Source: Fidelibacterota bacterium UBA6817 (lineage in GTDB: Bacteria > Fidelibacterota > Fidelibacteria > Fidelibacterales > Fidelibacteraceae). Taken from it: a DNA stretch of 10,485 nt. The DNA lies in NCBI GenBank assembly GCA_002452555.1, contig DKER01000214.1, positions 759-11,243 on the forward strand, read 5' to 3'. The position numbers and the translations under genes are program-made. The notes below the pieces were generated by a model that did not search any database, had not been told where the DNA came from, and saw only the letters and a program-made list of their open reading frames with translations. This document shows, one piece after another, positions 1 to 6,463 of this stretch (position 1 is the first letter of the stretch; every line of letters begins with the position of its first letter).

Positions 1-17
1 AAAGTCAAAAAGTTGAT

Positions 18-40
18 TGCCTGCCGACTGTCGACTGTCC
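18..40. repeat. Short heptamer cluster (TTGCCTG / NCGACTG units)
   Basis: Three consecutive 7-nt units are visible, TTGCCTG, CCGACTG and TCGACTG, followed by TCC. The same arrangement occurs at 10328-10351 in the same orientation (TTGCCTG, ACAACTG, ACGACTG, ACC), also upstream of a copy of the dispersed repeat. It appears to be one module of a composite intergenic repeat family. Confidence 0.6.
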
Positions 41-44
41 AATC

Positions 45-97
45 AGTAGCCGGTAGCCAGTCCAGTAGCCAGTAGCCGGTAGCCGGTAGTCAGTAGG
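45..97 (-). repeat. Heptamer tandem array, inverted arm (unit CTACYGG on minus strand)
   Basis: Read on the minus strand this is CCTACTGA followed by CTACCGG, CTACCGG, CTACTGG, CTACTGG, an A, a truncated CTGG, then CTACCGG and CTACT. The plus-strand array at 566-620 has almost the same unit order, including the same A-CTGG interruption. The two therefore form an inverted repeat with arms of about 53 nt around a loop of about 470 bp. The arms differ by single-base changes and by gain or loss of whole 7-nt units, as expected of slippage or recombination. Confidence 0.8.
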
Positions 98-358
98 ATG
101 GTTGAGAGGGTTGTATGTTGGTTTTGTGGTCTGGCGGATTTGTCGTTGGTTGATTGTTGGTTTGTTTCTGATAAAAAATTAGTCCTGAGGTATAGCTTTA
201 ACCTTTTTCTTAATCTCTGTTTGTGCAATTTCCCCATTACTTATTTATCCCGCTGTTATGAAATTATAAAGCACTAAATGCGGGAAGGTATGTAGGAACT
301 TGAATATCCGTTCAGATTAGCAGCTGCTCCTATACCATAAAAAATTTTATTAAGAAAG

Positions 359-394
359 TTTCAATACGATTGAAAAAAGCATAAACAATGCTTT
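359..394. other. Pair of AT-rich hairpins
   Basis: Two adjacent perfect palindromes are present. TTTCAAT (359-365) pairs with ATTGAAA (369-375) across a 3-nt loop. AAAGCAT (376-382) pairs with ATGCTTT (388-394) across a 5-nt loop. On the minus strand the second hairpin runs into a short T run and resembles a weak, low-GC terminator. No adjacent minus-strand gene needs one, so its role is unknown. It may be a structural part of the repeat element. Confidence 0.4.
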
Positions 395-427
395 CTAATA
401 ACCGGCCAGTCATGAATTATATATATC

Positions 428-559
428 CGTGAATTAAAAGCTAACACAAAAAATTTAGTCACCCTCGAAACAGCTAAAAACCATAATCGACCATGAAACC
501 ACCTAAATGAAACAAAAACCGTCAACCGGAACACAATCATATCAACTGAAGCAAAATCG
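428..559 (+). repeat. Dispersed intergenic repeat, copy A
   Basis: This segment recurs in direct orientation at 10362-10485. Both copies start with CGTGAATTAAAAGC (428-441 and 10362-10375). Both share a middle block containing CTCGAA and CGACCATGAAACCA. Both contain a 30-nt identical stretch at 521-550 and 10447-10476. The diverged middle has small indels. The plus strand is strikingly rich in C and A. Copy A is followed within a few bases by the heptamer array at 566-620. No coding function is evident. Confidence 0.85.
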
Positions 560-565
560 ACGTAC

Positions 566-620
566 CCTACTGACTACCGGCTATCGGCTACTGGACTGGC
601 TACCGGCTACCGGCTACTGG
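566..620 (+). repeat. Heptamer tandem array, plus-strand arm (unit CTACYGG)
   Basis: The unit order is CCTACTGA, CTACCGG, CTATCGG, CTACTGG, an A, a truncated CTGG, CTACCGG, CTACCGG and CTACTGG. It is the inverted counterpart of 45-97 and lies directly upstream of the probable trxA promoter. There are no unique spacers between units, so this is not a CRISPR array. Confidence 0.85.
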
Positions 621-622
621 TA

Positions 623-651
623 TTGTAACCCACTTCCGTTTTTTGTATCTG
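623..651 (+). promoter_or_regulatory. Possible trxA promoter
   Basis: A sigma70-like pair can be drawn: TTGTAA (623-628), a 17-nt spacer, and TATCTG (646-651). This would place transcription start near 658, just upstream of the GGAGG ribosome binding site. The match is partial (4/6 and 3/6 to the E. coli consensus). If the organism is of the Bacteroidota type, promoter consensus differs, so this is only a candidate. Confidence 0.25.
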
Positions 652-664
652 AAGATAAAAAATT

Positions 665-669
665 GGAGG
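665..669 (+). promoter_or_regulatory. Ribosome binding site fixing the GTG start of trxA
   Basis: GGAGG lies 4 nt before the GTG at 674. The frame is closed upstream by TAA at 656-658. No ATG or other GTG/TTG start lies between that stop and 674, so the GTG is the only reasonable start for the full thioredoxin fold. Confidence 0.7.
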
Positions 670-673
670 ACTC

Positions 674-1039
674 GTGACTGAACATTTGACAAAACAGGAT
701 TTTTTGACCAAGGTTTTCAATTATGAACAGAATTCTGATTGGAAATACGAGGGTGATGCGCCCGCAATTATTGATTTTTACGCGGACTGGTGTCAACCGT
801 GTAAAATGGTTGCTCCCATTCTTGAGGAACTTTCTGATCTGTATGGAGATAAACTTCATATCTATAAAGTCAATACAGAAAATGAACAGGAGTTAGCATC
901 CGTATTTGGAATAAGAAGTATTCCGTCTATACTCTTTATTCCTAAAAATGAACAACCGCAAATGGCTGTCGGCGCACTCCCACGGGAAAGCCTGGTTAAA
1001 GCGATAGACGAAGTGCTGGGTGTAAAAGTTCCGGCATAA
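674..1039 (+). CDS. trxA: Thioredoxin with WCQPC active site
   Basis: This is a cytoplasmic thiol-disulfide oxidoreductase of the thioredoxin fold, 121 aa and slightly longer than the usual ~105-110 aa because of an N-terminal extension. The redox motif is W39-C40-Q41-P42-C43-K44, preceded by the conserved buried Asp34 in IIDFYADW. The cis-proline is Pro84 in IRSIPSILF. There is no signal peptide, so a cytosolic role is expected. The usual motif is WCGPC, and Gln in place of Gly is an uncommon variant that could alter redox potential or partner choice. The gene is probably monocistronic, with repeats upstream and a strong terminator downstream. A thioredoxin reductase gene (trxB) lies about 3 kb away on the other strand and is the obvious electron donor. 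The thioredoxin family is certain. Being the main TrxA of the cell is an inference. Confidence 0.93.
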   Translation: MTEHLTKQDFLTKVFNYEQNSDWKYEGDAPAIIDFYADWCQPCKMVAPILEELSDLYGDKLHIYKVNTENEQELASVFGIRSIPSILFIPKNEQPQMAVGALPRESLVKAIDEVLGVKVPA

Positions 1040-1060
1040 GAATCGTATGTAAATGAATTA

Positions 1061-1094
1061 AAGCAGATCGGCTGTGCCCGATCTGTTTTTTTTT
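1061..1094 (+). terminator. Intrinsic terminator of trxA
   Basis: CAGATCGG (1064-1071) pairs perfectly with CCGATCTG (1078-1085) across a 6-nt loop. The stem is extended by A-T pairs when the upstream AA is included, and nine T residues follow at 1086-1094. The T tract runs into the stop codon of the convergent rimO gene (1093-1095). On the minus strand the hairpin is followed only by CTTTAATTC, so termination of the rimO transcript there would be weaker. Confidence 0.9.
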
Positions 1095-2373
1095 ATGATA
1101 ATTTTGCGTAGAGATCGTATTCTGTTGCATCCACAATGGTCATGTCGTAAAAATGACCTTCTGTAAGAATCTTATCAGTAAAAACACTGTTATCAATATC
1201 CGGTGAATCGGCATACGTCCTGCCGGATGAAATACTGTTTTTCTCATCAACTTTGTCGATAAGCACTCTGACATTGGTTCCTACCAGTGTATGATTTTTA
1301 GACAGGGATATATTCTGTTGGAGCTCCATGATCCGGTTAAACCGTTCTTCTTTAATTTCAGCAGGAACATTATCCGGCAGTTGGGCAGCAGTTGTGAATT
1401 CTTCTTCGCTGTATTTAAAAACACCCAGTCTGTCAAAGCGAAATGATGAGATAAAATCCAGCATTTCGTTGAATTCACTATCGGTTTCAGTAGGAAAGCC
1501 GGTAATCAACGTTGTTCGCAATGCCACATTGGGGATTATATTCCTGGCACGGTTGAGAACGTTTTTTACTGATTCAGTTGATTGTCCTCTTTTCATCAGT
1601 TTAAGGATTCGGGAATTTATGTGTTGCACGGGTAAATCGAGATACGGTAGGATTTTTGATGATTTTGCCATTAATTCAAAGAGTCCGTCCGGAATATGTG
1701 CCGGATGTCCGTAATGGAGCCGAATCCACGGAATATTCAATTGTTCCATTTCTCTTAAAAGTTCCGTCAGCGTTACCTTTGGACTCAAATCAGTACCGTA
1801 CATCGTTGAATCCTGAGCAATTAAAATCAGTTCTTTTACACCCTGTTCTATTAAATAGTGTGATTCCTGAAGGATATTATCAATTGTCCGGCTTTTTTGA
1901 GGTCCGCGAATTCGCGGTATGGCACAAAACGAACACTGATTGCTGCATCCCTCGGATATTTTTAAATAGGCATAATGACGGGGCGTCATAAGTGATCGCT
2001 TGTAAACCGGATCATAAGTAAAAGTGGGATCACCGGATAAATAGCGAATAACGTCAGCCATTTTATTCACCCCAAAAAAAGCATCCACTTCCGGAAGAGA
2101 CTCCCGAAGTTCTTTTTCATATATTTGCGTTAAACAACCGGTTAAAATCAGCTTTTTTAATACGCCTTCTTTTTTGAGCTCTGTCACACCAACTATTAAA
2201 TCGATGTTTTCTTCCCGTGCGGATTCAATAAATCCACACGTATTGATTATAATTACTTCGGCTTCATAGGGATTGTCAGTCCACTGTAAATTTGTTTTGC
2301 CTATAGCGCCTTTCATCACTTCACTGTCAACCAGATTCTTTGAACATCCCAGAGATATGATATGTATTTTCAT
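1093..2373 (-). CDS. rimO: Ribosomal protein S12 methylthiotransferase RimO
   Basis: This radical-SAM enzyme methylthiolates an aspartate of ribosomal protein S12 (Asp89 in E. coli numbering). Its 426 aa is normal for the family. The N-terminal UPF0004 domain carries the auxiliary [4Fe-4S] cysteines C10 (LGCSKN), C46 (NTCGF) and C80 (TGCLTQ). The radical-SAM CxxxCxxC motif is C143/C147/C150 in SEGCSNQCSFCAIPRIRG, which together with the SLGCSKNLVDSE start is characteristic of RimO rather than MiaB. A C-terminal TRAM-like region follows from about residue 360. An AGG lies 6 nt before the ATG. It is the last gene of the minus-strand block, 72 nt after ftsY, and converges on trxA across the terminator at 1061-1094. 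No key residue is missing. Confidence 0.96.
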   Translation of the reverse strand: MKIHIISLGCSKNLVDSEVMKGAIGKTNLQWTDNPYEAEVIIINTCGFIESAREENIDLIVGVTELKKEGVLKKLILTGCLTQIYEKELRESLPEVDAFFGVNKMADVIRYLSGDPTFTYDPVYKRSLMTPRHYAYLKISEGCSNQCSFCAIPRIRGPQKSRTIDNILQESHYLIEQGVKELILIAQDSTMYGTDLSPKVTLTELLREMEQLNIPWIRLHYGHPAHIPDGLFELMAKSSKILPYLDLPVQHINSRILKLMKRGQSTESVKNVLNRARNIIPNVALRTTLITGFPTETDSEFNEMLDFISSFRFDRLGVFKYSEEEFTTAAQLPDNVPAEIKEERFNRIMELQQNISLSKNHTLVGTNVRVLIDKVDEKNSISSGRTYADSPDIDNSVFTDKILTEGHFYDMTIVDATEYDLYAKLS

Positions 2374-2445
2374 TTGGATCCTATTAATTCTTTAAAAATT
2401 TTATGTATTATCATAAGGAGAAAACCGGAACTGAGCTTTGTTTAT

Positions 2446-3414
2446 TTAGTCATTTCCAAATAAAGAGTCTGTATAAAGGTCGGGATCAAAAGGCAGAAGA
2501 TCATCAATTTTTTCTCCCAGTCCCACAAATTTCACGGGATATCCAAGTTCTTCATGAATACTTACCAATATTCCACCCTTTGCTGTCCCGTCAAGTTTTG
2601 TGATGACTAAACCGGTTACGGGTAGGATTTTCCCAAATTCCCGTGCCTGAATAAGTCCGTTTTGTCCGACAGTTCCGTCTATTACCAGCAGGGATTCATG
2701 AGGAGCTTCCGGGATCAGTTTTTTAATAACTCTCAGGATTTTGCTCAGCTCATCCATTAAATGGGATTTATTGTGAAGTCTTCCGGCGGTGTCAATGAGA
2801 ATGATATCAGTTTCATTACGGATCCCTTTTTGGATCCCGTCATAAATGATTCCGGACGGATTTGTAGCATCCGGATTCTTAATAAAATCGGCGCCAGCCC
2901 GTTTTGCCCATGTTTCCAGTTGTTCAATAGCCGCGGCACGGTATGTATCCCCGGCAATAATAAGAGATTTCTTGCCCTGGTCTGCAAAGTATTTGGCTAA
3001 TTTTCCCAGGGTTGTCGTTTTTCCGGATCCGTTCACACCGCTTACAAGAAGTACAAATGGTTTATATTTTTCCGGTTGAATGGTTATATCATTTTGAGAA
3101 AATCGGTCTCGAAATTCTTCTTTTATAATATCCCGAATCTGGTCATAGCTTTTAATACTTTGTTTTCTGGACGTTGCTTCAATTTTCCGTAAAAGATTTT
3201 CAGTAATATGGGGTCCAAAATCTGATTGGTATAAAATAGCTTCAATATCGCCTAAAAAATTCTCATTAATCTTGATTTCCTTGCCAATAATTGATAAAAA
3301 ACCTTCTCGAAGCCGGTTTCGCGATCGTTGAAAACCATAGTTGAATTTTTGTTCTTTGCTCTCATTTTTTTCTGAATGAAATGAATCATCCTTTTTTTTT
3401 CTGAAAAATATCAT
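2446..3414 (-). CDS. ftsY: Signal recognition particle receptor FtsY
   Basis: This is the SRP-family GTPase that docks SRP-ribosome complexes at the inner membrane during co-translational targeting. It has 322 aa: a short basic N-terminus (RKKK), an N-domain helical bundle (about 30-105) and the NG GTPase domain. Motifs are G1 GVNGSGKTTT (126-135), DTYRAAA (156-162), DTAGR (208-212), TKLDGTAKGG (272-281) and the closing VGLGEKIDDLLPF (297-309). It lacks the long acidic A domain of E. coli FtsY, as many bacterial FtsYs do. The basic N-terminus may bind lipid directly. The start lies 2 nt after the pgsA stop, so translation is probably coupled, with GGAG about 13 nt upstream as a distant ribosome binding site. 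Placement beside the phosphatidylglycerol synthase gene is suggestive, since FtsY binds anionic phospholipids, but that link is inference. Confidence 0.96.
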   Translation of the reverse strand: MIFFRKKKDDSFHSEKNESKEQKFNYGFQRSRNRLREGFLSIIGKEIKINENFLGDIEAILYQSDFGPHITENLLRKIEATSRKQSIKSYDQIRDIIKEEFRDRFSQNDITIQPEKYKPFVLLVSGVNGSGKTTTLGKLAKYFADQGKKSLIIAGDTYRAAAIEQLETWAKRAGADFIKNPDATNPSGIIYDGIQKGIRNETDIILIDTAGRLHNKSHLMDELSKILRVIKKLIPEAPHESLLVIDGTVGQNGLIQAREFGKILPVTGLVITKLDGTAKGGILVSIHEELGYPVKFVGLGEKIDDLLPFDPDLYTDSLFGND

Positions 3415-3416
3415 TG

Positions 3417-4043
3417 TTACTTGATGTCTCCGGTATCAATTTTTTCTTCCGGTGTTGATTTTATCAGGTTGACCAAATCATAAATATAGATTGCCCAACT
3501 GTAAAGCATAAGTCCGGTTGCAATATAAATGACTCCCATACCAATGTCACGCCATTCCGGTTTAAACCATAAAAACAGGCTGAGTGAAGCTACCGTAATA
3601 AAAATTTTCCCCGGGACATTGGCGCCGGTTGTTACACCGCGGGAATTATGCAGATGGAGGGCTAAAAGCGATATTGTAAAATCCCGTATAGCCAGAAGGT
3701 ATAGAAACCATATAGGGTATCCCAGTTTATCGACCATAATCAACAGAACAGTAAATCCCACGATTTTATCTGCCAGCGGATCCAATACTTTGCCATAACT
3801 TGTAATGTCGTTTTTTTTTCGCGCAGCGTAACCGTCAAGCCAGTCTGAGATGACTGCAAGAGATAACCAGATAATTGATGCACGGAAATTATCTGATGAC
3901 ATGGCATGCACAATTGGCAGTGCCATAAATGCGCGACTGAGACTAATAATATTTGCAAGCGTAAAAAAGTAATGGGGTTTTACCCGACCTGTTCTCAGCT
4001 TATCGCGAAGCGTTCTTGCCCTGATGTTTTCCGAGTCATCCAT
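3417..4043 (-). CDS. pgsA: CDP-alcohol phosphatidyltransferase, likely phosphatidylglycerophosphate synthase
   Basis: This integral inner-membrane enzyme probably joins CDP-diacylglycerol and glycerol-3-phosphate to make phosphatidylglycerophosphate, the precursor of phosphatidylglycerol and cardiolipin. The complete CDP-alcohol phosphotransferase signature DGxxAR-x8-GxxxDxxxD is present at D70-G71, A74-R75, G84, D88 and D92. Several hydrophobic segments surround it (about 28-48, 53-68, 95-128, 148-160, 168-190). GKIFIT near 145-150 fits the PgsA pattern. I start it at the ATG at 4043 (208 aa) because AAAGGA lies 6 nt upstream and the length fits the family. An open frame extends to 4151, but those 36 residues would lie within trxB and look non-family. 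It overlaps the end of trxB by 8 nt. Other CDP-alcohol transferases (for example cardiolipin or inositol-phosphate type) are less likely but not excluded. Confidence 0.9.
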   Translation of the reverse strand: MDDSENIRARTLRDKLRTGRVKPHYFFTLANIISLSRAFMALPIVHAMSSDNFRASIIWLSLAVISDWLDGYAARKKNDITSYGKVLDPLADKIVGFTVLLIMVDKLGYPIWFLYLLAIRDFTISLLALHLHNSRGVTTGANVPGKIFITVASLSLFLWFKPEWRDIGMGVIYIATGLMLYSWAIYIYDLVNLIKSTPEEKIDTGDIK

Positions 4044-4983
4044 TTTCGGTCCTTTCCAGCCACCTTTCCGCATCCAATGCAGCTGCACAACCGGATCCTG
4101 CAGCAGTGACAGCCTGACGATACACCTTATCCTGAACATCCCCACATGCAAAAACTCCTTCCACGCTGGTGTAAGTGGAATCGGGTTTTGTGATTATATA
4201 ACTGGTTTCATCCATTTCCAATTGCCCCTTAAAGGGTTCGGAGTTAGGTTTATGGCCGATTGCCACAAAATAACCGGCACAGGGGATAACCTCTGTATTG
4301 CCTGTTTTAACGTTTTTTATTCGAACTCCGGTTACACCAATCTGGTTCTGTTCTCCAAGGACCTCTTCTACAGTACTGTCCCATTTTATATCAATTTTTG
4401 AATGTTCAATGACCCGTTTTGCCATGATTTTTGAAGCGCGGAATTCATCCCTGCGATGGATTACTGTCACTTTTTTCCCAAACCGTGTCAGAAAAAGTGC
4501 TTCTTCCATAGCCGTATCACCGCCGCCCACGACGACAATATCTTTATCTTTGTAGAAAAATCCGTCGCAAGTCGCACATGCACTGACACCGTAACCCCTG
4601 AGTTTCTGTTCTGATTCGAGTCCGAGATATCTTGCACTGGCACCGGTTGCAATGATCACAGCTTCTGCCTTATATAGCATATCATCATCGGTCCATACTT
4701 TAAAAGGGCGTTCGGATAGATTTACCTTATTAACTACTTTAAAAAACGTTTCTGCACCAAATTTGACTGCCTGTTTTCTAAACAGATCCATCATTTCCGG
4801 ACCGTCGGTTCCTTCCGGAAAGCCGGGAAAATTTTCCACTTTTGTTGTTGTCATTAACTGGCCGCCCGGTTCCATCCCTTCTAAAACCACCGGTTTCAGT
4901 CCTCCTCTGGCAGCATAAATAGCCGCTGTAAGTCCGGCAGGACCGGATCCTATGATGATCACTTTTCTGATGTCTTCACTCAT
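4036..4983 (-). CDS. trxB: Thioredoxin-disulfide reductase
   Basis: This NADPH-dependent flavoenzyme reduces thioredoxin in the cytoplasm. It has 315 aa, typical of low-molecular-weight bacterial TrxB. The N-terminal FAD-binding motif is GSGPAGLTAAIYAARGG (12-28). The redox centre is C136-A-T-C139-D. The NAD(P)-binding motif is GGGDTAMEEA (153-162), followed by HRRDEFRAS (176-184), whose arginines indicate NADPH rather than NADH. The C-terminal FAD motif is FACGDVQD (278-285), followed by YRQAVTAAGSGCAAA. GGGA lies about 10 nt before the ATG. It follows lysA by 107 nt, and its last codons overlap the start of pgsA. Its likely partner is the thioredoxin encoded at 674-1039. Confidence 0.97.
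   Translation of the reverse strand: MSEDIRKVIIIGSGPAGLTAAIYAARGGLKPVVLEGMEPGGQLMTTTKVENFPGFPEGTDGPEMMDLFRKQAVKFGAETFFKVVNKVNLSERPFKVWTDDDMLYKAEAVIIATGASARYLGLESEQKLRGYGVSACATCDGFFYKDKDIVVVGGGDTAMEEALFLTRFGKKVTVIHRRDEFRASKIMAKRVIEHSKIDIKWDSTVEEVLGEQNQIGVTGVRIKNVKTGNTEVIPCAGYFVAIGHKPNSEPFKGQLEMDETSYIITKPDSTYTSVEGVFACGDVQDKVYRQAVTAAGSGCAAALDAERWLERTENG
4050..4055 (-). promoter_or_regulatory. Ribosome binding site fixing the pgsA start
   Basis: On the minus strand AAAGGA ends 6 nt before the ATG at 4043. It lies inside the last codons of trxB. This supports the shorter 208-residue PgsA over the longer open frame starting at 4151 and fits translational coupling with trxB. Confidence 0.65.
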
Positions 4984-5090
4984 GTTATTTGATTCCCCAG
5001 CTTTTGAATTGTTTTATGGTTTGGAACACCTTTACCCTTGAATCCTGTATTTTATTTATCTTTTTATTTGAAACAGACCTGCTCTGCTGG

Positions 5091-6356
5091 TTACAAATTC
5101 TCGTCACATTCGAGAGAGATCATCGAGTCAATGGTTTCTCGTTTTCTCACAAGAGTAAGTTTTCCGTTTGAACGGATGAGAACTTCCGGGATTCGGGGAA
5201 ATGAATTGTAATTTGCCAGGGACATGGAAGAGCAATACGCACCGGCGGCACCAAACGCCAGAAGATCACCGATTTGCGCTTCCGGAAGTTTGATGGGTTC
5301 TATCCCTTCGGGATCTCCCGGCAGCGGCGTGAAAATATCACCGCTTTCACAACAGTGTCCCACGATCACAACAGATTCTTCATGGCTGGTTTTTCTGTTT
5401 TTGGGATATAATTTTATAGGATGAAGTGATCCGTACAGCGTTGTGCGGGTTAAATCATTCATTCCTGTATCCAGTTTTAAAAAGGTATATCCGCCTTTTC
5501 CCGTGGATACTTTATCCATGACCGATGCCAGTAATATGCCGGATTCGGCCACAAGATAGGTCCCGGGTTCAATCTCCAGATTCAGTTTTCTTCCATCTTT
5601 TTCCGCAAATGACAGAAATGCTTTTTTAACGGATTCACCAACACGTTGAATATCCGTTGTTTGTTCTCCGGGTGTTCGTGCAACTTTAAAACCGCCGCCC
5701 AGATTAAGCGTATGAACCAACGGAAAGTGTTTTACCGCTTCAAGACTCAGACCGGCAACACGTTCCCACACTCCCACATCACCGCCCGAACCGATATGAG
5801 TATGGATTTTTGTGATCCTGAGCTTATGCGTTTCAGCAATTTTCTGAACATCTTTGATCCATTCATACCAGATTCCAAAACTGCTGGATAAGCCTCCTAC
5901 ATTGGTTCTGTTGTTATGACCTGAACCAATACCGGGATTGATTCGCACACTTATTTCACTGCCCGGGAAATCCCGGCCGAATTGTTCCAGCTGGTGACAA
6001 GATGTGGCATTAAACAGCACGCCGGATTTAAAGAGCTCTTTAATATTGTGAGGATATTCCTGGGCTGTAATTTGAATTTTATCCGGTGAAATACCGGCTG
6101 AAATGGCACGTTGAGCTTCATACCCGGAACTGGCATCAAAGTGAAGACCCATTGAATCAAACAATTTCAGTATGAATTGATTGGAATTGGCTTTCATGGC
6201 GTATCGTGCAAGGAAACCGTAGGCATGGGGAAATGATAGAATTCTTTCGATTGAATGTCTTAATGTTTGTTCATCATAAACATAAACCGGAGTCTCGATT
6301 TTGGAAGCGATCTCTTCTGCCAATGAAGCTGAAAGGAATTCAAAATATTTTTCCAT
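5091..6356 (-). CDS. lysA: Diaminopimelate decarboxylase
   Basis: This PLP enzyme of the fold-III (alanine racemase-like) group converts meso-diaminopimelate to L-lysine, the last step of lysine synthesis. It has 421 aa from the chosen start. The PLP lysine is K55 in RYAMKANSN. DASSGYEAQRA (74-84), HIGSGG (187-192), LGGGF (219-223), EPGTYLVAESG (263-273), the CESGD motif with catalytic Cys336, and AGAYCSSMSLANYNS (371-385) match the LysA/ornithine-decarboxylase family. The CESGD and AGAY forms favour LysA. AGCAGGA stands 5 nt before the ATG at 6356. An ATG at 6362 and an open frame to 6434 exist but have worse spacing and no family-like sequence. It is the first gene of the minus-strand block and divergent from the GT9 gene. 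Carboxynorspermidine decarboxylase is a less likely alternative. Confidence 0.92.
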   Translation of the reverse strand: MEKYFEFLSASLAEEIASKIETPVYVYDEQTLRHSIERILSFPHAYGFLARYAMKANSNQFILKLFDSMGLHFDASSGYEAQRAISAGISPDKIQITAQEYPHNIKELFKSGVLFNATSCHQLEQFGRDFPGSEISVRINPGIGSGHNNRTNVGGLSSSFGIWYEWIKDVQKIAETHKLRITKIHTHIGSGGDVGVWERVAGLSLEAVKHFPLVHTLNLGGGFKVARTPGEQTTDIQRVGESVKKAFLSFAEKDGRKLNLEIEPGTYLVAESGILLASVMDKVSTGKGGYTFLKLDTGMNDLTRTTLYGSLHPIKLYPKNRKTSHEESVVIVGHCCESGDIFTPLPGDPEGIEPIKLPEAQIGDLLAFGAAGAYCSSMSLANYNSFPRIPEVLIRSNGKLTLVRKRETIDSMISLECDENL

Positions 6357-6463
6357 TGTCATCCTGCTATTTCTACCCTGAAATATAAGACAAATTATCT
6401 TTGATTTCGAGAACTGTGGACAATTATTTGGCACTTAGCGGCCGTGTTTCATAAATTCTTGCC
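6357..6463. promoter_or_regulatory. Divergent promoter region between lysA and the GT9 gene
   Basis: This 107-nt gap must carry the start signals for both flanking blocks. On the plus strand TTGGCA (6428-6433) and CATAAA (6450-6455) are spaced 16 nt apart. That would put the transcription start at or next to the ATG at 6464, and no ribosome binding site is visible before that ATG, so a leaderless transcript is possible. On the minus strand the sequence is AT-rich with no clear consensus pair. This is a candidate only. Confidence 0.3.
6362..6368 (-). promoter_or_regulatory. Ribosome binding site deciding the lysA start
   Basis: On the minus strand AGCAGGA lies 5 nt before the ATG at 6356 and directly abuts or overlaps the in-frame ATG at 6362. 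The spacing therefore favours 6356. The two choices differ by only two residues (Met-Thr). Confidence 0.6.

Larger units (their letters stand above)
1..673. other. Gene-free region made of intergenic repeats
   Basis: I see no convincing coding gene in this stretch. In order it holds a small heptamer cluster (18-40), a CTACYGG-type heptamer array read on the minus strand (45-97), a G/T-rich stretch (about 98-177), AT-rich sequence with two short hairpins (359-394), a dispersed repeat unit (428-559), a second heptamer array on the plus strand (566-620), and the likely promoter and ribosome binding site of the thioredoxin gene (about 621-673). The short minus-strand reading frame at 43-237 is largely encoded by the repeat arrays and is not supported as a gene. 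Confidence 0.75.

Noticed and set aside
43..237. Minus-strand reading frame of 64 codons
   Set aside because: Its C-terminal third is translated heptamer array and the rest matches no family I recognise. Another frame of the same stretch reads equally protein-like (an EIAQTEIKKKVKAIPQD-type fragment ending in a stop), but it has no start codon and a stop close upstream. At best it is a remnant.
1328..1714. Long plus-strand frame inside rimO (and other opposite-strand frames in ftsY, trxB, pgsA, lysA and waaA)
   Set aside because: These are shadow frames of strongly supported genes on the other strand and show no family motifs or ribosome binding sites.
4044..4151. N-terminal extension of PgsA
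   Set aside because: The open frame continues upstream within trxB, but the added residues do not resemble the family. A ribosome binding site stands before the ATG at 4043, and 208 aa is already a normal length.
6357..6434. N-terminal extension of LysA
   Set aside because: The extra 26 residues are not family-like, and the ribosome binding site at 6362-6368 fits the ATG at 6356.
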